IMG/VR virus record: IMGVR_UViG_3300020579_000028
Span: 1-32,974 of that record
DNA: 32,974 nucleotides
Source of the DNA: a virus
Reading direction: 5' to 3' (one strand)
A program made the translations under genes and the position numbers. Every line of letters starts with the position of its first letter. Position 1 is the first letter of the stretch. Shown here in pieces: positions 1 to 8,573 of the stretch. Below the pieces are notes generated by a model. The model had not been told where the DNA came from and made no database searches. It saw nothing but the letters and a program-made list of their open reading frames with translations.

Positions 1-363
1 GCTCAAATCAGTAAGAATACTCTCGAAGAGTTCCAGTCGCTAGTCGACGCCAAGAAGGCTGGGGTTACTATTCCTAAGGAACTGTCCGATGGAGTATTGG
101 CGAAGTTGGGGCAGGAGGTCGGTCTCGAGCCCAAGCGAGTTAACGATTTTTGGAACTTTGTCACCGGTGGAACTCACCAGGAGTTGGTTCCTAAGGTCGA
201 CACTGAAGCTCTCAAAGGGCAGCAAGGGCCTCAAGCTACTAACTCCAAACCCCGAAGTGCTGGGGATATGATCGGCAGTATGATCAAAAACGTTAAGACT
301 ATCTTCAACGACCTTGACGAAGATGAGAAGAGAAAGAAGCGCGAAGCACAAGGACCGCAATAA
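1..363 (+). CDS. C-terminal part of a virion-region protein of unknown function (5' truncated by window edge)
   Basis: Frame 1 is open from the first base to the TAA at 361-363, giving about 120 residues of a protein whose start lies before the window. It is hydrophilic, has no membrane segment, and ends in a lysine/glutamate-rich charged tail (NDLDEDEKRKKREAQ). A TTG at 97 could serve as a start, but the frame upstream of it is open and reads like ordinary protein, so I treat the gene as truncated. Its stop overlaps the next start by one base (TAATG), showing translational coupling to the giant gene downstream. By position it is probably a structural or internal virion protein; no domain is recognised. 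Confidence 0.7.
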   Translation, partial: AQISKNTLEEFQSLVDAKKAGVTIPKELSDGVLAKLGQEVGLEPKRVNDFWNFVTGGTHQELVPKVDTEALKGQQGPQATNSKPRSAGDMIGSMIKNVKTIFNDLDEDEKRKKREAQGPQ

Positions 364-3300
364 TGCCAGATCCACAACAGCAGGGTCAGTCGCAATCTCC
401 TAACTGGGGGGACATCGCACAGAGCTTGCCTCCGATGTTGCCCCAGGAAGATTATGACAAGCTGCGGAGGAAGTTCTTCGACGATTGGATCGCACCTAAG
501 GTACGCTCGAACTATAGCGTTGAGGGTACCTGGGAAGCGTTCAAGGTTCAATCGGATAGGCCTCGGCTGATGACACCCTCAGGTCGTGCGTTGGTAAGCT
601 CTGAGTTGGGGTTATTGAGCGCTGCTTCAGCTATGTTGGATCCGATGAAGAAGTTAGATCCAGGGTTCAAGCAAGCTCACGACCAGCTTCAAATGCATAT
701 GGCTAAGGTTGTTGAGGTTGCGAAGAGGGAAGGCATGAATACCACCCTCCCAATGTTCCTCGGTCAGATGGGCGGAGTAGCGATTGACTTCAGTATGTTG
801 CAAGAGGTACTGGGTTCAGCCGCTGGAGAGATTATTGAAGGGATCTCTAGTCAGTACAAAATGGCTGCTGGCACCTCAGCTTTGGCCGAGCGTGCTTTAC
901 GGGGCGGGTTGTCCTTTAGCGCCTATGACATGCTATCCAACGAGAAGGGCAGTCTCTTTGGTGCTGGAGCTAAAGGCTTTGCGATCGGCGCGGCGTTCGA
1001 TCTCGCTCTTGGGACTCCTGGCTACCTTCTACGGAAAGGCTACGTCAGCTCCCTCGCTGAGGGGGAGGAGGTTATCAAACGAGTTGCCACGGGTGATGAC
1101 TCCCTCCCCGCTCAAGTTCAGAAGGACATCGCGGAGAAGTTCGGCGCTGAGGTCGAAGCTGCGAGGCAGGAAGGACGGTCGAAGGAACTCGTCCAGCACA
1201 ATATCACCCGACCGGGAGCTCGAGTTGTTATTACCGATGTTGGTGGACGTTCCAACGAGATTGAGATTCGGTCTGCCAAGGAGTATGAGGCGTTCACCCG
1301 AGTCAACGCTCTACTCAAACAGGGAGGGACTGTAGATCACCTCGAAGTTCACCCTGAGGACGAGTCGTTGCTAAACCGTTACCTTCGGCTTCAAGCCCAG
1401 GTTGAAGGGCAAAAGTACGACACCCAAGTTATCAAAACAGCTCCTGGTGAGGCCGGCAGCGTCGCCAGAGCAGCGGCTGAGGAAGGTATACCAGCGGTCT
1501 CTCTGACCTCTTCGCAGGTTGAACTTCACACCGTGAAGATCCCCGTGCCTACCCTGACTAGGCCGTCAGTTGCGGACGGTGCCCGCGTACCTTCCTCTCC
1601 GCCGACTGACAAGATGGTGTGGGATGCAATCGTGTCTAAGGGAGGTCAAAAGCCTGGCACGATTAACTTCATCCGCCAGCAGGTTAAGGTTGCTTGGGAT
1701 CCGGAGATTCCGTTTGAGGATAAGATGGTAGCTCATCAAGTACTGTCGAAGTACCCTGAGCTACTACCTCCGGATTACAACATTGAAGCTGCTAAGACTG
1801 AACTAGCGACTAAGGGGGAACGAGCTCCTATCACTCCTGAGATGGAGGAGGCTAATACTAAAGCACTTCGTAAAGCGTTCGGTCGAGAGGATCTCAGTGT
1901 TAAGCTGGAGTATGAAGGAGACCTATCCAAACCCTCTGTTACTGTGCGGTCTACCCAAATCCTCAACGCTAATGAGATGGATCGCATGGTGGCAGGGTTC
2001 GGGGAAAAGATCGCTGGGATTAAATTCGAAACAGAAGCTCGTGCACCTGGCACTGCTGTACCCTCGGCAGAGATCCAAGAGCTACTGGATATGTACGGCC
2101 TCAAGCCTGAGGAAGTCGACATGGAGTATCTTGAGGAGATCGGTCCCGCTCAGATCCAACAGGCGCTGGAAACGATTGCGAAGAGCAAGATTGGAAAGGG
2201 TACTCGCCCTCCTCCGACTAACCTCGGAGCGTTTGAAATCCCGATGAGCGAGCAGGTTGAGTACGGAGTGAAGGGGGATAAGATCACCGCTAAGGGTGAG
2301 GAGTATGGATCCCTCAAGCGTGCGATTGGAGAAGCTAGCCCGTATAAGTTCCTACAAGAGAACGCTAGCAAGGTTCCAGTCTACGAACAAGTGCAACGCG
2401 CTAACTTGGATAACCGGTTGATGGGGTCGATTGAAGACGTACCTCACAGCAGCGCCGGAGCTGTTGCCGATAAGCTGAATGAGAAGGGCTGGCATACCTG
2501 GGAACTTCAGGGCTGGGAACCGGGGCAGAAGGAGATTGTGTACTTCCGTCCTCAAGATGAAGCCACCGTTCAACCTCTCATTCGGGACTATGACAACTTC
2601 ATCTCTAAGCAGGCCGGGCGGATCTTCAACAGCGCTCAACAGTTTATCGAACCGGTTGGTGATGAAGCTCACGCGAGGCTCGGGCGAGCGTTTGGGGTCG
2701 ACCAAGGCGGCACGGAACGATTCCTCCAGGACTTGAGGAATGGAATGACGTCAGGGACAAAGCTGGCTCCAGAGATTCGCAACCTAGCTCGAGGTAACCG
2801 TCTCGTGTTGGATCCTCGAGATGTCAACGAACTAATGCAAGGGGCGATGGGTATCTCTACCGAGGACTTGACCGAAGACCTCAAGCGAGCAGGGTTTACA
2901 GTTCCTGATAGTATGAAGTCAAGCGGCCCTCTCATGATCATTGGGAAGGGTGAGGGTAAGTCGATCGTCTGGCATGAGCGGCTGCATACTAATATGATGT
3001 ACGCCAACCAGATCCACTACCTCGAACACCTCATCCCTGAAGATGTAATGGCTACCGGAGTTGACCTTGCCAAAGGAATCAGTACCGGAGCGAGCGCATA
3101 CTCGGAACAATCGCTCCCCCAGTTGTTGAACGAGGCTTATGTACACGCCGCTGAGGCCCTTCGCTTCGGCGATAAGCGCAAGCTCCAACAACTCGTGATG
3201 TGGGATACGGATATTGAGCATATCCTGGACTTCGTCAGTAAGACAAGCTCAAACCTTCTTGACGACTCCTTCCTCAAGGGAGAGTCAGTTCCCGTTCGAA

Positions 3301-5567
3301 CTCTTCAGGGAACCATGTGGGATCTTATTCGGCGAACCAGTCCCGAGGTCAGCGCATGGCTACGTAATGGAGTTCGTATCACCGGAAGCGGTTCGGGTGC
3401 TTGGCTGGATCCTGAACGTGGCTGGATCCTCAAGCGCGGCAGTGGGAACGAAGTCGTCTTCACCGATATTAAAGAACTGTGGGATTATATCAACGTCAAC
3501 GACAAGAACATCTGGGCTCCTTCTGCCAGCGCTAAGATGCAGATGGCTGGAGTTGGAGGACCTCTCGTCCCCAAAGGTGCTGAGCCTGATGGTAGCGAGC
3601 CTCCTAACCCTGACTTCACTCCTGCTCCTGGAACTATCGGATTCAGCGGGATGAGTGCACCGTACCGTCCAATGGGTCCTTGGGTTGCGGATCTCGACAC
3701 TGCGATGAATAAGGTCTTCGCATCCAAAGGTCAGAAGCTACCACTGTTCGATAAGTGGAAGGATGTTGACGATGCCTTTCGCGCTAGCGGGTTGTGGACA
3801 GAGCAGCAGTATGAAAAGGCGGGGGCGATCTTCAAAGACTTCTCCGACAAGCAAATGTACAGCGTGTTCGATTACCTGACCAACGCAGAGAAGGATCGCA
3901 CCCCTGCTCTTGCTCAGAAGTTGGGTTTGACTCCAAAAGATGTGGCCAACGCTAAGGCTGCAGAGAAGTTCCTAATCGAACTACAAAACGATTCTCACTT
4001 CCCAGTATTCGAATACCTACAGCAATACTACCCCAAGCTACGGGGGTTCGGGTGGGATCCAGATTTTGTCTTTGGCAAGTCCTACTCAAGCAAGAGTGCC
4101 AGTCCTTGGGAAACCGCTATTCGAGACGGTGCGTGGAACCCTCAAGACAATCACTTAGGCCGGTTCACGAGTTTCGTCCTTCGCCAGGGCGTCGAGAAGA
4201 AGTTCACCGGAGAGGCTATCAAAGACTTCAAGAAACTAATCGATCTCAAAGCCTCCGATGGTTCCTACGTCATCCGACCTGAGGTCCGCTGGCCGCTGGA
4301 GAACTACGTCAACTACATGCGGTCGATTCCTGACAAGAGTCAACAGGTCATCAACAGCACTCTTCAGAACTTCATGGTTCAGGTTAACGACCGCCTGGCC
4401 ACTCTAAATAAGGGCTTGCCCTCCAGCATGCAGCTTCCGCTGATGGATGGCCCGCCTCGCAACATCCTCAACCGGATGATGATTATGTCCTACGCAATGG
4501 GGCTTGGAGGTCGCCCAGCCATTATGGTTCGTGATGGGCTCCAAGCTCTGACCGGTGGAATGACGGTAATGGGGCCAATGCGATTCATACGAGCTCTTGG
4601 GAGAAGCCTCAATGCCGAAGCACTCGACCGCTCCTACAATGCGGGAGCTCTTCTACGACGAACCAATCCTGGAGAGCTCTTCGGAGACATCACTGGTGAA
4701 ATGCCCGTGGCTGGTAAGGGTTGGGCAGATCGACTCACCAAGTGGTCTAATATGTTGTTATCTCCATCGCGCTGGGGGCATAACCTTGGTCGGAACATCC
4801 TTTATAACGGAGAGTACTTTGATGCATTAGAGGGCCTACGACAGTATCGAGCAGGGGAGATCGACGCCCGTACGCTGATGAAGGATCACACATCGATGTG
4901 GTTCTGGGACAAGCCGATGCAGGCGAGAATCCTTCGTCAGGCTACAAACCCTGAGGTCCCGATTGAGGACGTAGCTCGTCAGATCGGGCTTGAGACTACT
5001 GACTTAACCTTGTGGCCTTATCGGCGAGGTACCCAAGCAACCGCTCTTCGTTACGGGGCAGGCCGAATTCTAGGTCAGTATGGGGTGTGGCCTTCAAACT
5101 ACCTCGACTTCCTAAAACGTATCGGCCGTAAGTGGGGCGAGTTCCCAGACAAGGCAGGTCAGACCACTGCTATGTGGGCTGCGGTTTCCTACAGCGCCAG
5201 CCACACTGCCGAAGCGCTAGGCGTTGATACTAGTCGCTGGTTCTGGCAGTCACCTGCAGGGTTCGCTGGGAGTCCCCACGCCCAGTTCGTAGCTAACCTG
5301 ATGAAGTCTCCCGAGAACACCCAAGAGGGTCGGGACGCTCGCAAAGCAGTGCTTGAATATCCTCTTGACTTCGTTCCAGCCCTTGGTGAAATGCGGGCTA
5401 TCATGAAGGCTATGGATGAGGGTGGAGATGAGTGGCCACCTTCCAAAGAGTCGCTAGTCCGTATCCTTGGGTTCAAACCACTCAAAGAGATTGAGGATGA
5501 TAAGACCATGCAGGAGACGATAGCTTATCAGCTGGGCTATGGTGCCGGTCGTCGTCGTCCTCAATAA
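363..5567 (+). CDS. Giant virion-associated protein (1,734 aa) with internal HExxH motif
   Basis: The largest ORF of the window, uninterrupted and in the late module between the virion genes and the lysis cassette. There is no N-terminal signal. A glycine/alanine-rich hydrophobic stretch lies near residues 200-220. Around residue 871 the sequence IVWHERLHTNM contains HExxH, the zinc-binding pattern of zincin metallopeptidases, followed some 50-60 residues later by acidic residues (LLNEAYVHAAEA) that could supply a third ligand. The C-terminal third is rich in aromatic and arginine residues (WFWQSP, RWGHNLGRNILY). Size and position resemble the internal/ejection proteins of podoviruses or large polyvalent proteins injected with DNA; that assignment is inference. 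No lysozyme or transglycosylase motif was recognised. The ATG at 363 overlaps the upstream stop. The stop at 5567 is followed 10 nt later by the next start. Confidence 0.75.
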   Translation: MPDPQQQGQSQSPNWGDIAQSLPPMLPQEDYDKLRRKFFDDWIAPKVRSNYSVEGTWEAFKVQSDRPRLMTPSGRALVSSELGLLSAASAMLDPMKKLDPGFKQAHDQLQMHMAKVVEVAKREGMNTTLPMFLGQMGGVAIDFSMLQEVLGSAAGEIIEGISSQYKMAAGTSALAERALRGGLSFSAYDMLSNEKGSLFGAGAKGFAIGAAFDLALGTPGYLLRKGYVSSLAEGEEVIKRVATGDDSLPAQVQKDIAEKFGAEVEAARQEGRSKELVQHNITRPGARVVITDVGGRSNEIEIRSAKEYEAFTRVNALLKQGGTVDHLEVHPEDESLLNRYLRLQAQVEGQKYDTQVIKTAPGEAGSVARAAAEEGIPAVSLTSSQVELHTVKIPVPTLTRPSVADGARVPSSPPTDKMVWDAIVSKGGQKPGTINFIRQQVKVAWDPEIPFEDKMVAHQVLSKYPELLPPDYNIEAAKTELATKGERAPITPEMEEANTKALRKAFGREDLSVKLEYEGDLSKPSVTVRSTQILNANEMDRMVAGFGEKIAGIKFETEARAPGTAVPSAEIQELLDMYGLKPEEVDMEYLEEIGPAQIQQALETIAKSKIGKGTRPPPTNLGAFEIPMSEQVEYGVKGDKITAKGEEYGSLKRAIGEASPYKFLQENASKVPVYEQVQRANLDNRLMGSIEDVPHSSAGAVADKLNEKGWHTWELQGWEPGQKEIVYFRPQDEATVQPLIRDYDNFISKQAGRIFNSAQQFIEPVGDEAHARLGRAFGVDQGGTERFLQDLRNGMTSGTKLAPEIRNLARGNRLVLDPRDVNELMQGAMGISTEDLTEDLKRAGFTVPDSMKSSGPLMIIGKGEGKSIVWHERLHTNMMYANQIHYLEHLIPEDVMATGVDLAKGISTGASAYSEQSLPQLLNEAYVHAAEALRFGDKRKLQQLVMWDTDIEHILDFVSKTSSNLLDDSFLKGESVPVRTLQGTMWDLIRRTSPEVSAWLRNGVRITGSGSGAWLDPERGWILKRGSGNEVVFTDIKELWDYINVNDKNIWAPSASAKMQMAGVGGPLVPKGAEPDGSEPPNPDFTPAPGTIGFSGMSAPYRPMGPWVADLDTAMNKVFASKGQKLPLFDKWKDVDDAFRASGLWTEQQYEKAGAIFKDFSDKQMYSVFDYLTNAEKDRTPALAQKLGLTPKDVANAKAAEKFLIELQNDSHFPVFEYLQQYYPKLRGFGWDPDFVFGKSYSSKSASPWETAIRDGAWNPQDNHLGRFTSFVLRQGVEKKFTGEAIKDFKKLIDLKASDGSYVIRPEVRWPLENYVNYMRSIPDKSQQVINSTLQNFMVQVNDRLATLNKGLPSSMQLPLMDGPPRNILNRMMIMSYAMGLGGRPAIMVRDGLQALTGGMTVMGPMRFIRALGRSLNAEALDRSYNAGALLRRTNPGELFGDITGEMPVAGKGWADRLTKWSNMLLSPSRWGHNLGRNILYNGEYFDALEGLRQYRAGEIDARTLMKDHTSMWFWDKPMQARILRQATNPEVPIEDVARQIGLETTDLTLWPYRRGTQATALRYGAGRILGQYGVWPSNYLDFLKRIGRKWGEFPDKAGQTTAMWAAVSYSASHTAEALGVDTSRWFWQSPAGFAGSPHAQFVANLMKSPENTQEGRDARKAVLEYPLDFVPALGEMRAIMKAMDEGGDEWPPSKESLVRILGFKPLKEIEDDKTMQETIAYQLGYGAGRRRPQ

Positions 5568-5576
5568 GGAGCAGAC

Positions 5577-5807
5577 GTGGATTTCGCAGAGGTAGTTCAC
5601 CTATTTATAGAGCTGGTTTTAATCGGCCTGCTCTTCTGGTTGGTTTGGTGGTTTATTGGCTACTGCAACCCTCCAGAACCGTTCAACAAGGTACTTCGAG
5701 TATTAGTCGGACTCGTTGCTATCGTGTTCCTTGCCTATATCATCATCAGAGTGATGAATGATTTAGGCCCGATACCTCACTTCAACCATCACCATTTAGG
5801 GGGATGA
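5577..5807 (+). CDS. Small two-segment membrane protein (holin candidate)
   Basis: 76 residues from a GTG at 5577, with AAGGAG five bases upstream. Two hydrophobic segments are obvious: about residues 9-28 (IELVLIGLLFWLVWWFIGY) and 41-61 (VLRVLVGLVAIVFLAYIII), joined by a short NPPEPFNK loop. The C-terminus is short and histidine-rich (HFNHHHLGG). Size, topology and location at the start of the late/lysis run fit a small holin or another inner-membrane lysis protein, but small membrane proteins of this type are common in phages and the role is inferred. The stop is immediately followed by the next start (TGA-T-ATG). Confidence 0.7.
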   Translation: MDFAEVVHLFIELVLIGLLFWLVWWFIGYCNPPEPFNKVLRVLVGLVAIVFLAYIIIRVMNDLGPIPHFNHHHLGG

Positions 5808-5808
5808 T

Positions 5809-6177
5809 ATGTTTTGGCAATACGCAGGGCTTGCAGTAGCAGTGACTCTAATACTCCTGGGAGGGCTCAAGATGTTAGTTGACGATCTGAAAGCAGCGGT
5901 CAGCGGATTGGCCGATGCGGAAACAAACCTAGCGACGGCAGTTACAGCGGCAGCAGCTCGTGTGGCGGCGTTGCCAACGGGTACCGGCGGTTCAGTCAGT
6001 GACGCCGATGTCCAAGCGGCGATTGACTCCGTCAACGCGACGACTACAAAAGTGAACACGGATATCGCAAACGTGAACGCCATCGCACCACCGCCGGCGG
6101 GAACTCCTGGCGCGCCTCCGGTAATCACTCCGGCTGCGGCTACATCGGCTGCTCCAGCCAGTCCGCGCGATCACTAA
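5809..6177 (+). CDS. Membrane-anchored Ala/Thr-rich coiled-coil protein
   Basis: 122 residues with a single N-terminal transmembrane segment (about residues 4-22, YAGLAVAVTLILLGGLKML). An alanine/threonine/valine-rich helical region follows (about 25-95), containing pseudo-heptads and a central glycine-rich break (TGTGGSV). The end is a proline/alanine-rich tail. The start ATG at 5809 follows AGGGGGATGAT, a good ribosome-binding site overlapping the previous stop. The arrangement (one TM plus a periplasmic coiled coil and Pro-rich end) is what one expects of an i-spanin-like or other envelope-spanning lysis protein, but composition alone cannot settle this. Confidence 0.65.
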   Translation: MFWQYAGLAVAVTLILLGGLKMLVDDLKAAVSGLADAETNLATAVTAAAARVAALPTGTGGSVSDADVQAAIDSVNATTTKVNTDIANVNAIAPPPAGTPGAPPVITPAAATSAAPASPRDH

Positions 6178-6190
6178 CCCAAACCGAAGG

Positions 6191-6212
6191 GAGGGCTCTT
6201 AACCGGGCCCTC
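6191..6212 (+). terminator. Short GC hairpin, possible weak terminator or processing site
   Basis: GAGGGC (6191-6196) pairs with GCCCTC (6207-6212) around a 10-nt loop, in the 59-nt gap after the coiled-coil gene. It is followed by a pyrimidine stretch (CACTTTCTCTC) rather than a clean U tract, so termination would be partial. It is the only real gap in the lysis run before 9140. Confidence 0.4.
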
Positions 6213-6236
6213 ACACTTTCTCTCAAGGAGGCCTAG

Positions 6237-6410
6237 ATGGCCAGCGTAGGACGACCGCCGAAAGGCAAAGCAGGACCGGCACCAGCGAATACAATCACCT
6301 CACCCCAGGAGCGTGAAAACAATGCGCCCGTTGCCAACACGATTACCTCTTCTTCGCCGCGCGAGAACGTTGCGATTGAGAACGCAATCACGGGGCCCAA
6401 GGAAAGCTAA
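6237..6410 (+). CDS. 57-aa low-complexity protein with internal repeats
   Basis: ATG at 6237 is preceded by AAGGAGG at ideal spacing and the frame runs to TAA at 6408-6410. The protein has a basic N-terminus (RPPKGKAG) and then three degenerate copies of a unit: ANTITSPQEREN, ANTITSSSPREN and ENAITGPKES, with NAP/VA linkers. It has no membrane segment and no known domain. The tandem repeats suggest a short fibrous or disordered binding protein rather than an enzyme. It lies directly upstream of the peptidoglycan enzyme (one base between stop and next ATG), so it is co-translated with it. It was too short to appear in a 60-residue ORF search, but the ribosome-binding site is excellent. Confidence 0.65.
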   Translation: MASVGRPPKGKAGPAPANTITSPQERENNAPVANTITSSSPRENVAIENAITGPKES

Positions 6411-6411
6411 G

Positions 6412-6780
6412 ATGTGGACTTATCGACAATCAACTGGGGAGCTCGCTAACGCTGACGGTGAGATCATCGCTGTTGGTTATAGCGGGCACGGACTTGGCAA
6501 GGATGTTCCTGAGGAGGAAGAGGTCAGTTCAGTAGGACCGATTCCGAAGGGCAGGTATACCATCGGGTCGCTTCACGACGAACCAGGTCGAGAAGGTCCA
6601 GAGGTAATGCTTCTCAGTCCACAACCGGGAACTAACGTCTTCAACCGTGGCCCGTTTCTAATCCACGGGGATAGTCGAATGCATCCAGGAGAAGCTAGCT
6701 TAGGGTGCATCATCATGCCTTACAACATCCGGTTGATTGTTGGTCAGTCATCGGACAAAACACTGGAGGTGATAGCGTGA
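6412..6780 (+). CDS. Tlde1 / L,D-transpeptidase-like peptidoglycan enzyme (endolysin candidate)
   Basis: 122 residues from ATG at 6412, with GGAAAG upstream. The frame is also open further upstream, but that part overlaps the repeat gene and reads as an arginine-rich shadow. Key motifs fit the Tlde1 (DUF2778)/YkuD-like fold: GPIPKGRYTIG (42-52), FLIHGDS (82-88, His85), and EASLGCIIM (94-102) with a catalytic-type Cys99 in S-x-G-C. Members of this fold are Cys enzymes that act on the peptide stems of peptidoglycan; Tlde1 proteins are known as periplasmic L,D-carboxypeptidase/exchange toxins of proteobacteria. In this cassette, beside membrane and holin-like genes, the likely role is host cell-wall degradation at lysis or modification during infection. 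No signal peptide is visible, so it would need a holin for export. Family is fairly sure; role is inferred. Confidence 0.75.
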   Translation: MWTYRQSTGELANADGEIIAVGYSGHGLGKDVPEEEEVSSVGPIPKGRYTIGSLHDEPGREGPEVMLLSPQPGTNVFNRGPFLIHGDSRMHPGEASLGCIIMPYNIRLIVGQSSDKTLEVIA

Positions 6781-6938
6781 GCAAGTACTACAAACTGCAG
6801 AACGCTCAGGGGACCAAACCGGTCGCCCAGGAGATCGCTGCACAACCGAAACCGAAGTATCCAGAAGATCACAACGGCCAAGGTGATATTCCTTGTGAGC
6901 ATCACCCGCCGACGCAGATAATCACACACGGCTCGTAG
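6777..6938 (+). CDS. 53-aa hypothetical protein
   Basis: GTG at 6777 overlaps the stop of the peptidoglycan enzyme by four bases (GTGA), with GGAGGTGATAGC upstream as ribosome-binding site. The product is polar, with a lysine/proline-rich centre (AQPKPKYPEDHNG) and a C-terminal C-E-H-H-x(6)-H cluster (IPCEHHPPTQIITHGS) that could bind a metal. No domain is recognised. A longer ORF upstream in the same frame (from 6705) runs inside the enzyme gene and is not needed. Confidence 0.55.
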   Translation: MSKYYKLQNAQGTKPVAQEIAAQPKPKYPEDHNGQGDIPCEHHPPTQIITHGS

Positions 6939-6958
6939 CCCGAGCTAAGGAGACGCTG

Positions 6959-8266
6959 ATGGGTCGGTTCTTAATGTTGTCAGGCGGGGGCGACGGTCTT
7001 GGGCTCGCACTCCGCCTCAAGTGGGAGGGTCACGAGGTTGCCACATGGATTCGTGAACGCAAGAGCAAGCGGAATTATGAAGGTCTACTCACAAAGATCG
7101 ATCGGAATTGGGAGACATTTCTCACTCCTGATACAGTGGTACTTTTCGACTCCTCGGGTGGGGGGAAAACTGCGGACAGACTACGGGCTCAGGGATATCA
7201 CGTATTTACGGGTTCCGTGTTTGCAGATCAACTTGAACTAGACCGAGGAACTGCGTTCGGCCTTATGCAAGATGCAGGGATTAAAGTCCCACACTCAGAA
7301 ACCTTCAACTCCTTCGAGAAGGCCCGCGAGTATGTTAAGAAGGCAGACAAGCGGCTGGCTTTCAAACCCTCAGGCGCATCAGCGGATCAGCTGCACTCCT
7401 ACCTCGCTTCAGATCCTGAAGACATGATCGAGATGCTGTTTCTGTTCGAAGAAATCCACAAAGGGAAACCCGAATTCGAACTCCAAGACTTCGTCAAGGG
7501 GATCGAGATCAGCAGCGAAGGGTGGTTCAACGGTCACCGCTTCATGACCCCATTCAACCACACCATCGAACGTAAACAACTCATGAACGAAGGGCTAGGA
7601 CCCTCAGGAGGCTGCGCCGGCAATGTTGTTTGGACCTGTCAAGAATCGACACCTATCCTGGAACAAGGGATTCTCCGTATGGCATCTATTCTTCGCGAGC
7701 GTGAGTACCTTGGGCCTATCGATCTCAATGCCATTGTCAATGATGATGGTGTATGGGGGCTTGAGTTCACACCGCGCTTCGGTTATGACGCTATGCCTGC
7801 TCTTCTCGAGCTCTTTGACGCTAACATTGGTGATACTATCACTGCGATCGCGAAGAGAGAAGAGCCGAAGACTCTTCCACTCAAAAACCTATGGGCAGCC
7901 GCTCTCAGGGTTACCATACCTCCCTACCCAAGTGAAGCCTTCCATCCAGAGGAAGGAGTCCCGATAAGGGGGTTTACTAAAGATGATCGTGCTCATACTT
8001 ACTTCACAGACGTCCTCCTTAACGAACGAGGACGCTTGGTCAGTAGTCCTGCTTACGGGGCTATTGTCAGTCTCACTGGCAATGGTTACAGCATCACTGA
8101 GGCGCTCGAAGGTCCGTACCGGCTTGCGGAGCGCGCTAAAATCCCGGACAAGCAGTACCGAACTGATCTCCGCAGCCTTTTCGTCAACGAGTACAACAAG
8201 CTTGAGCCCTATCTCAAACACAAGGAGAGCCCAGATGCCGGACTCACCGCAGCCGCAGGAGTGTAA
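6959..8266 (+). CDS. PurD-like ATP-grasp ligase
   Basis: 435 residues, close to the length of phosphoribosylamine-glycine ligase (PurD). The N-terminal domain opens with a glycine-rich loop (LSGGGDGLGLALRLKWEG, 7-24). The central region has an ATP-grasp layout: lysine-containing LAFKPSGAS (133-141), GIEISSEGWFNG (181-192) corresponding to the PurD GEE-S-V segment, GLGPSGGC (212-219) in the place of GPNTGGMG, and DLNAIV...GLEFTPRFGYDA (255-278) in the place of the metal-binding E-x-N-x-R-F-G-D. The first part of the PurD NTGGMG motif is altered, so the substrate may differ from phosphoribosylamine. ATP-grasp enzymes join a carboxylate to an amine using ATP. SD AAGGAGA lies before the ATG. The 3' end overlaps the next gene by 32 nt. 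Family level is confident; true substrate is unknown. Confidence 0.75.
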   Translation: MGRFLMLSGGGDGLGLALRLKWEGHEVATWIRERKSKRNYEGLLTKIDRNWETFLTPDTVVLFDSSGGGKTADRLRAQGYHVFTGSVFADQLELDRGTAFGLMQDAGIKVPHSETFNSFEKAREYVKKADKRLAFKPSGASADQLHSYLASDPEDMIEMLFLFEEIHKGKPEFELQDFVKGIEISSEGWFNGHRFMTPFNHTIERKQLMNEGLGPSGGCAGNVVWTCQESTPILEQGILRMASILREREYLGPIDLNAIVNDDGVWGLEFTPRFGYDAMPALLELFDANIGDTITAIAKREEPKTLPLKNLWAAALRVTIPPYPSEAFHPEEGVPIRGFTKDDRAHTYFTDVLLNERGRLVSSPAYGAIVSLTGNGYSITEALEGPYRLAERAKIPDKQYRTDLRSLFVNEYNKLEPYLKHKESPDAGLTAAAGV

Positions 8267-8573
8267 ATACCAGTGGTTCAAAGATCTGATCGACAAGCAC
8301 TACGACAAACTCCTCATCATGACGGGGTTTGCGTTTTGCATCGGGATGGCGAAGCGTGGCTACAACCACGGCCAGACTGACTTCGCCTCTGCCACCATCG
8401 ACCTTGCCAAGCAGTTCGGGGCCGCATTCTTGACCCTGGTAGCAAGTGCGGGACTAACCAACCGTAAATCCAACAATGGAGGAAATAGAAATGGGACGAC
8501 GACGGAACAAGTTACTGTCACTCCTACTCTTACCGTTAATCCTGGTGCTGGCGGGATGCCCGCTGGAAAATGA
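8235..8573 (+). CDS. Holin candidate with polar C-terminal tail
   Basis: 112 residues from ATG 8235, with AAGGAG 8-9 nt upstream inside the end of the ATP-grasp gene. Two moderately hydrophobic helices are visible, about 31-48 (LLIMTGFAFCIGMAKRG) and 60-80 (IDLAKQFGAAFLTLVASAGL), separated by a short hydrophilic loop. A disordered Asn/Gly/Thr-rich tail follows. Two short TM segments plus polar tail, directly before a lipoprotein gene, fit a class II-type holin. Its 3' end is overlapped by the lipoprotein gene. Role inferred from topology and location. Confidence 0.6.
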   Translation: MPDSPQPQECKYQWFKDLIDKHYDKLLIMTGFAFCIGMAKRGYNHGQTDFASATIDLAKQFGAAFLTLVASAGLTNRKSNNGGNRNGTTTEQVTVTPTLTVNPGAGGMPAGK

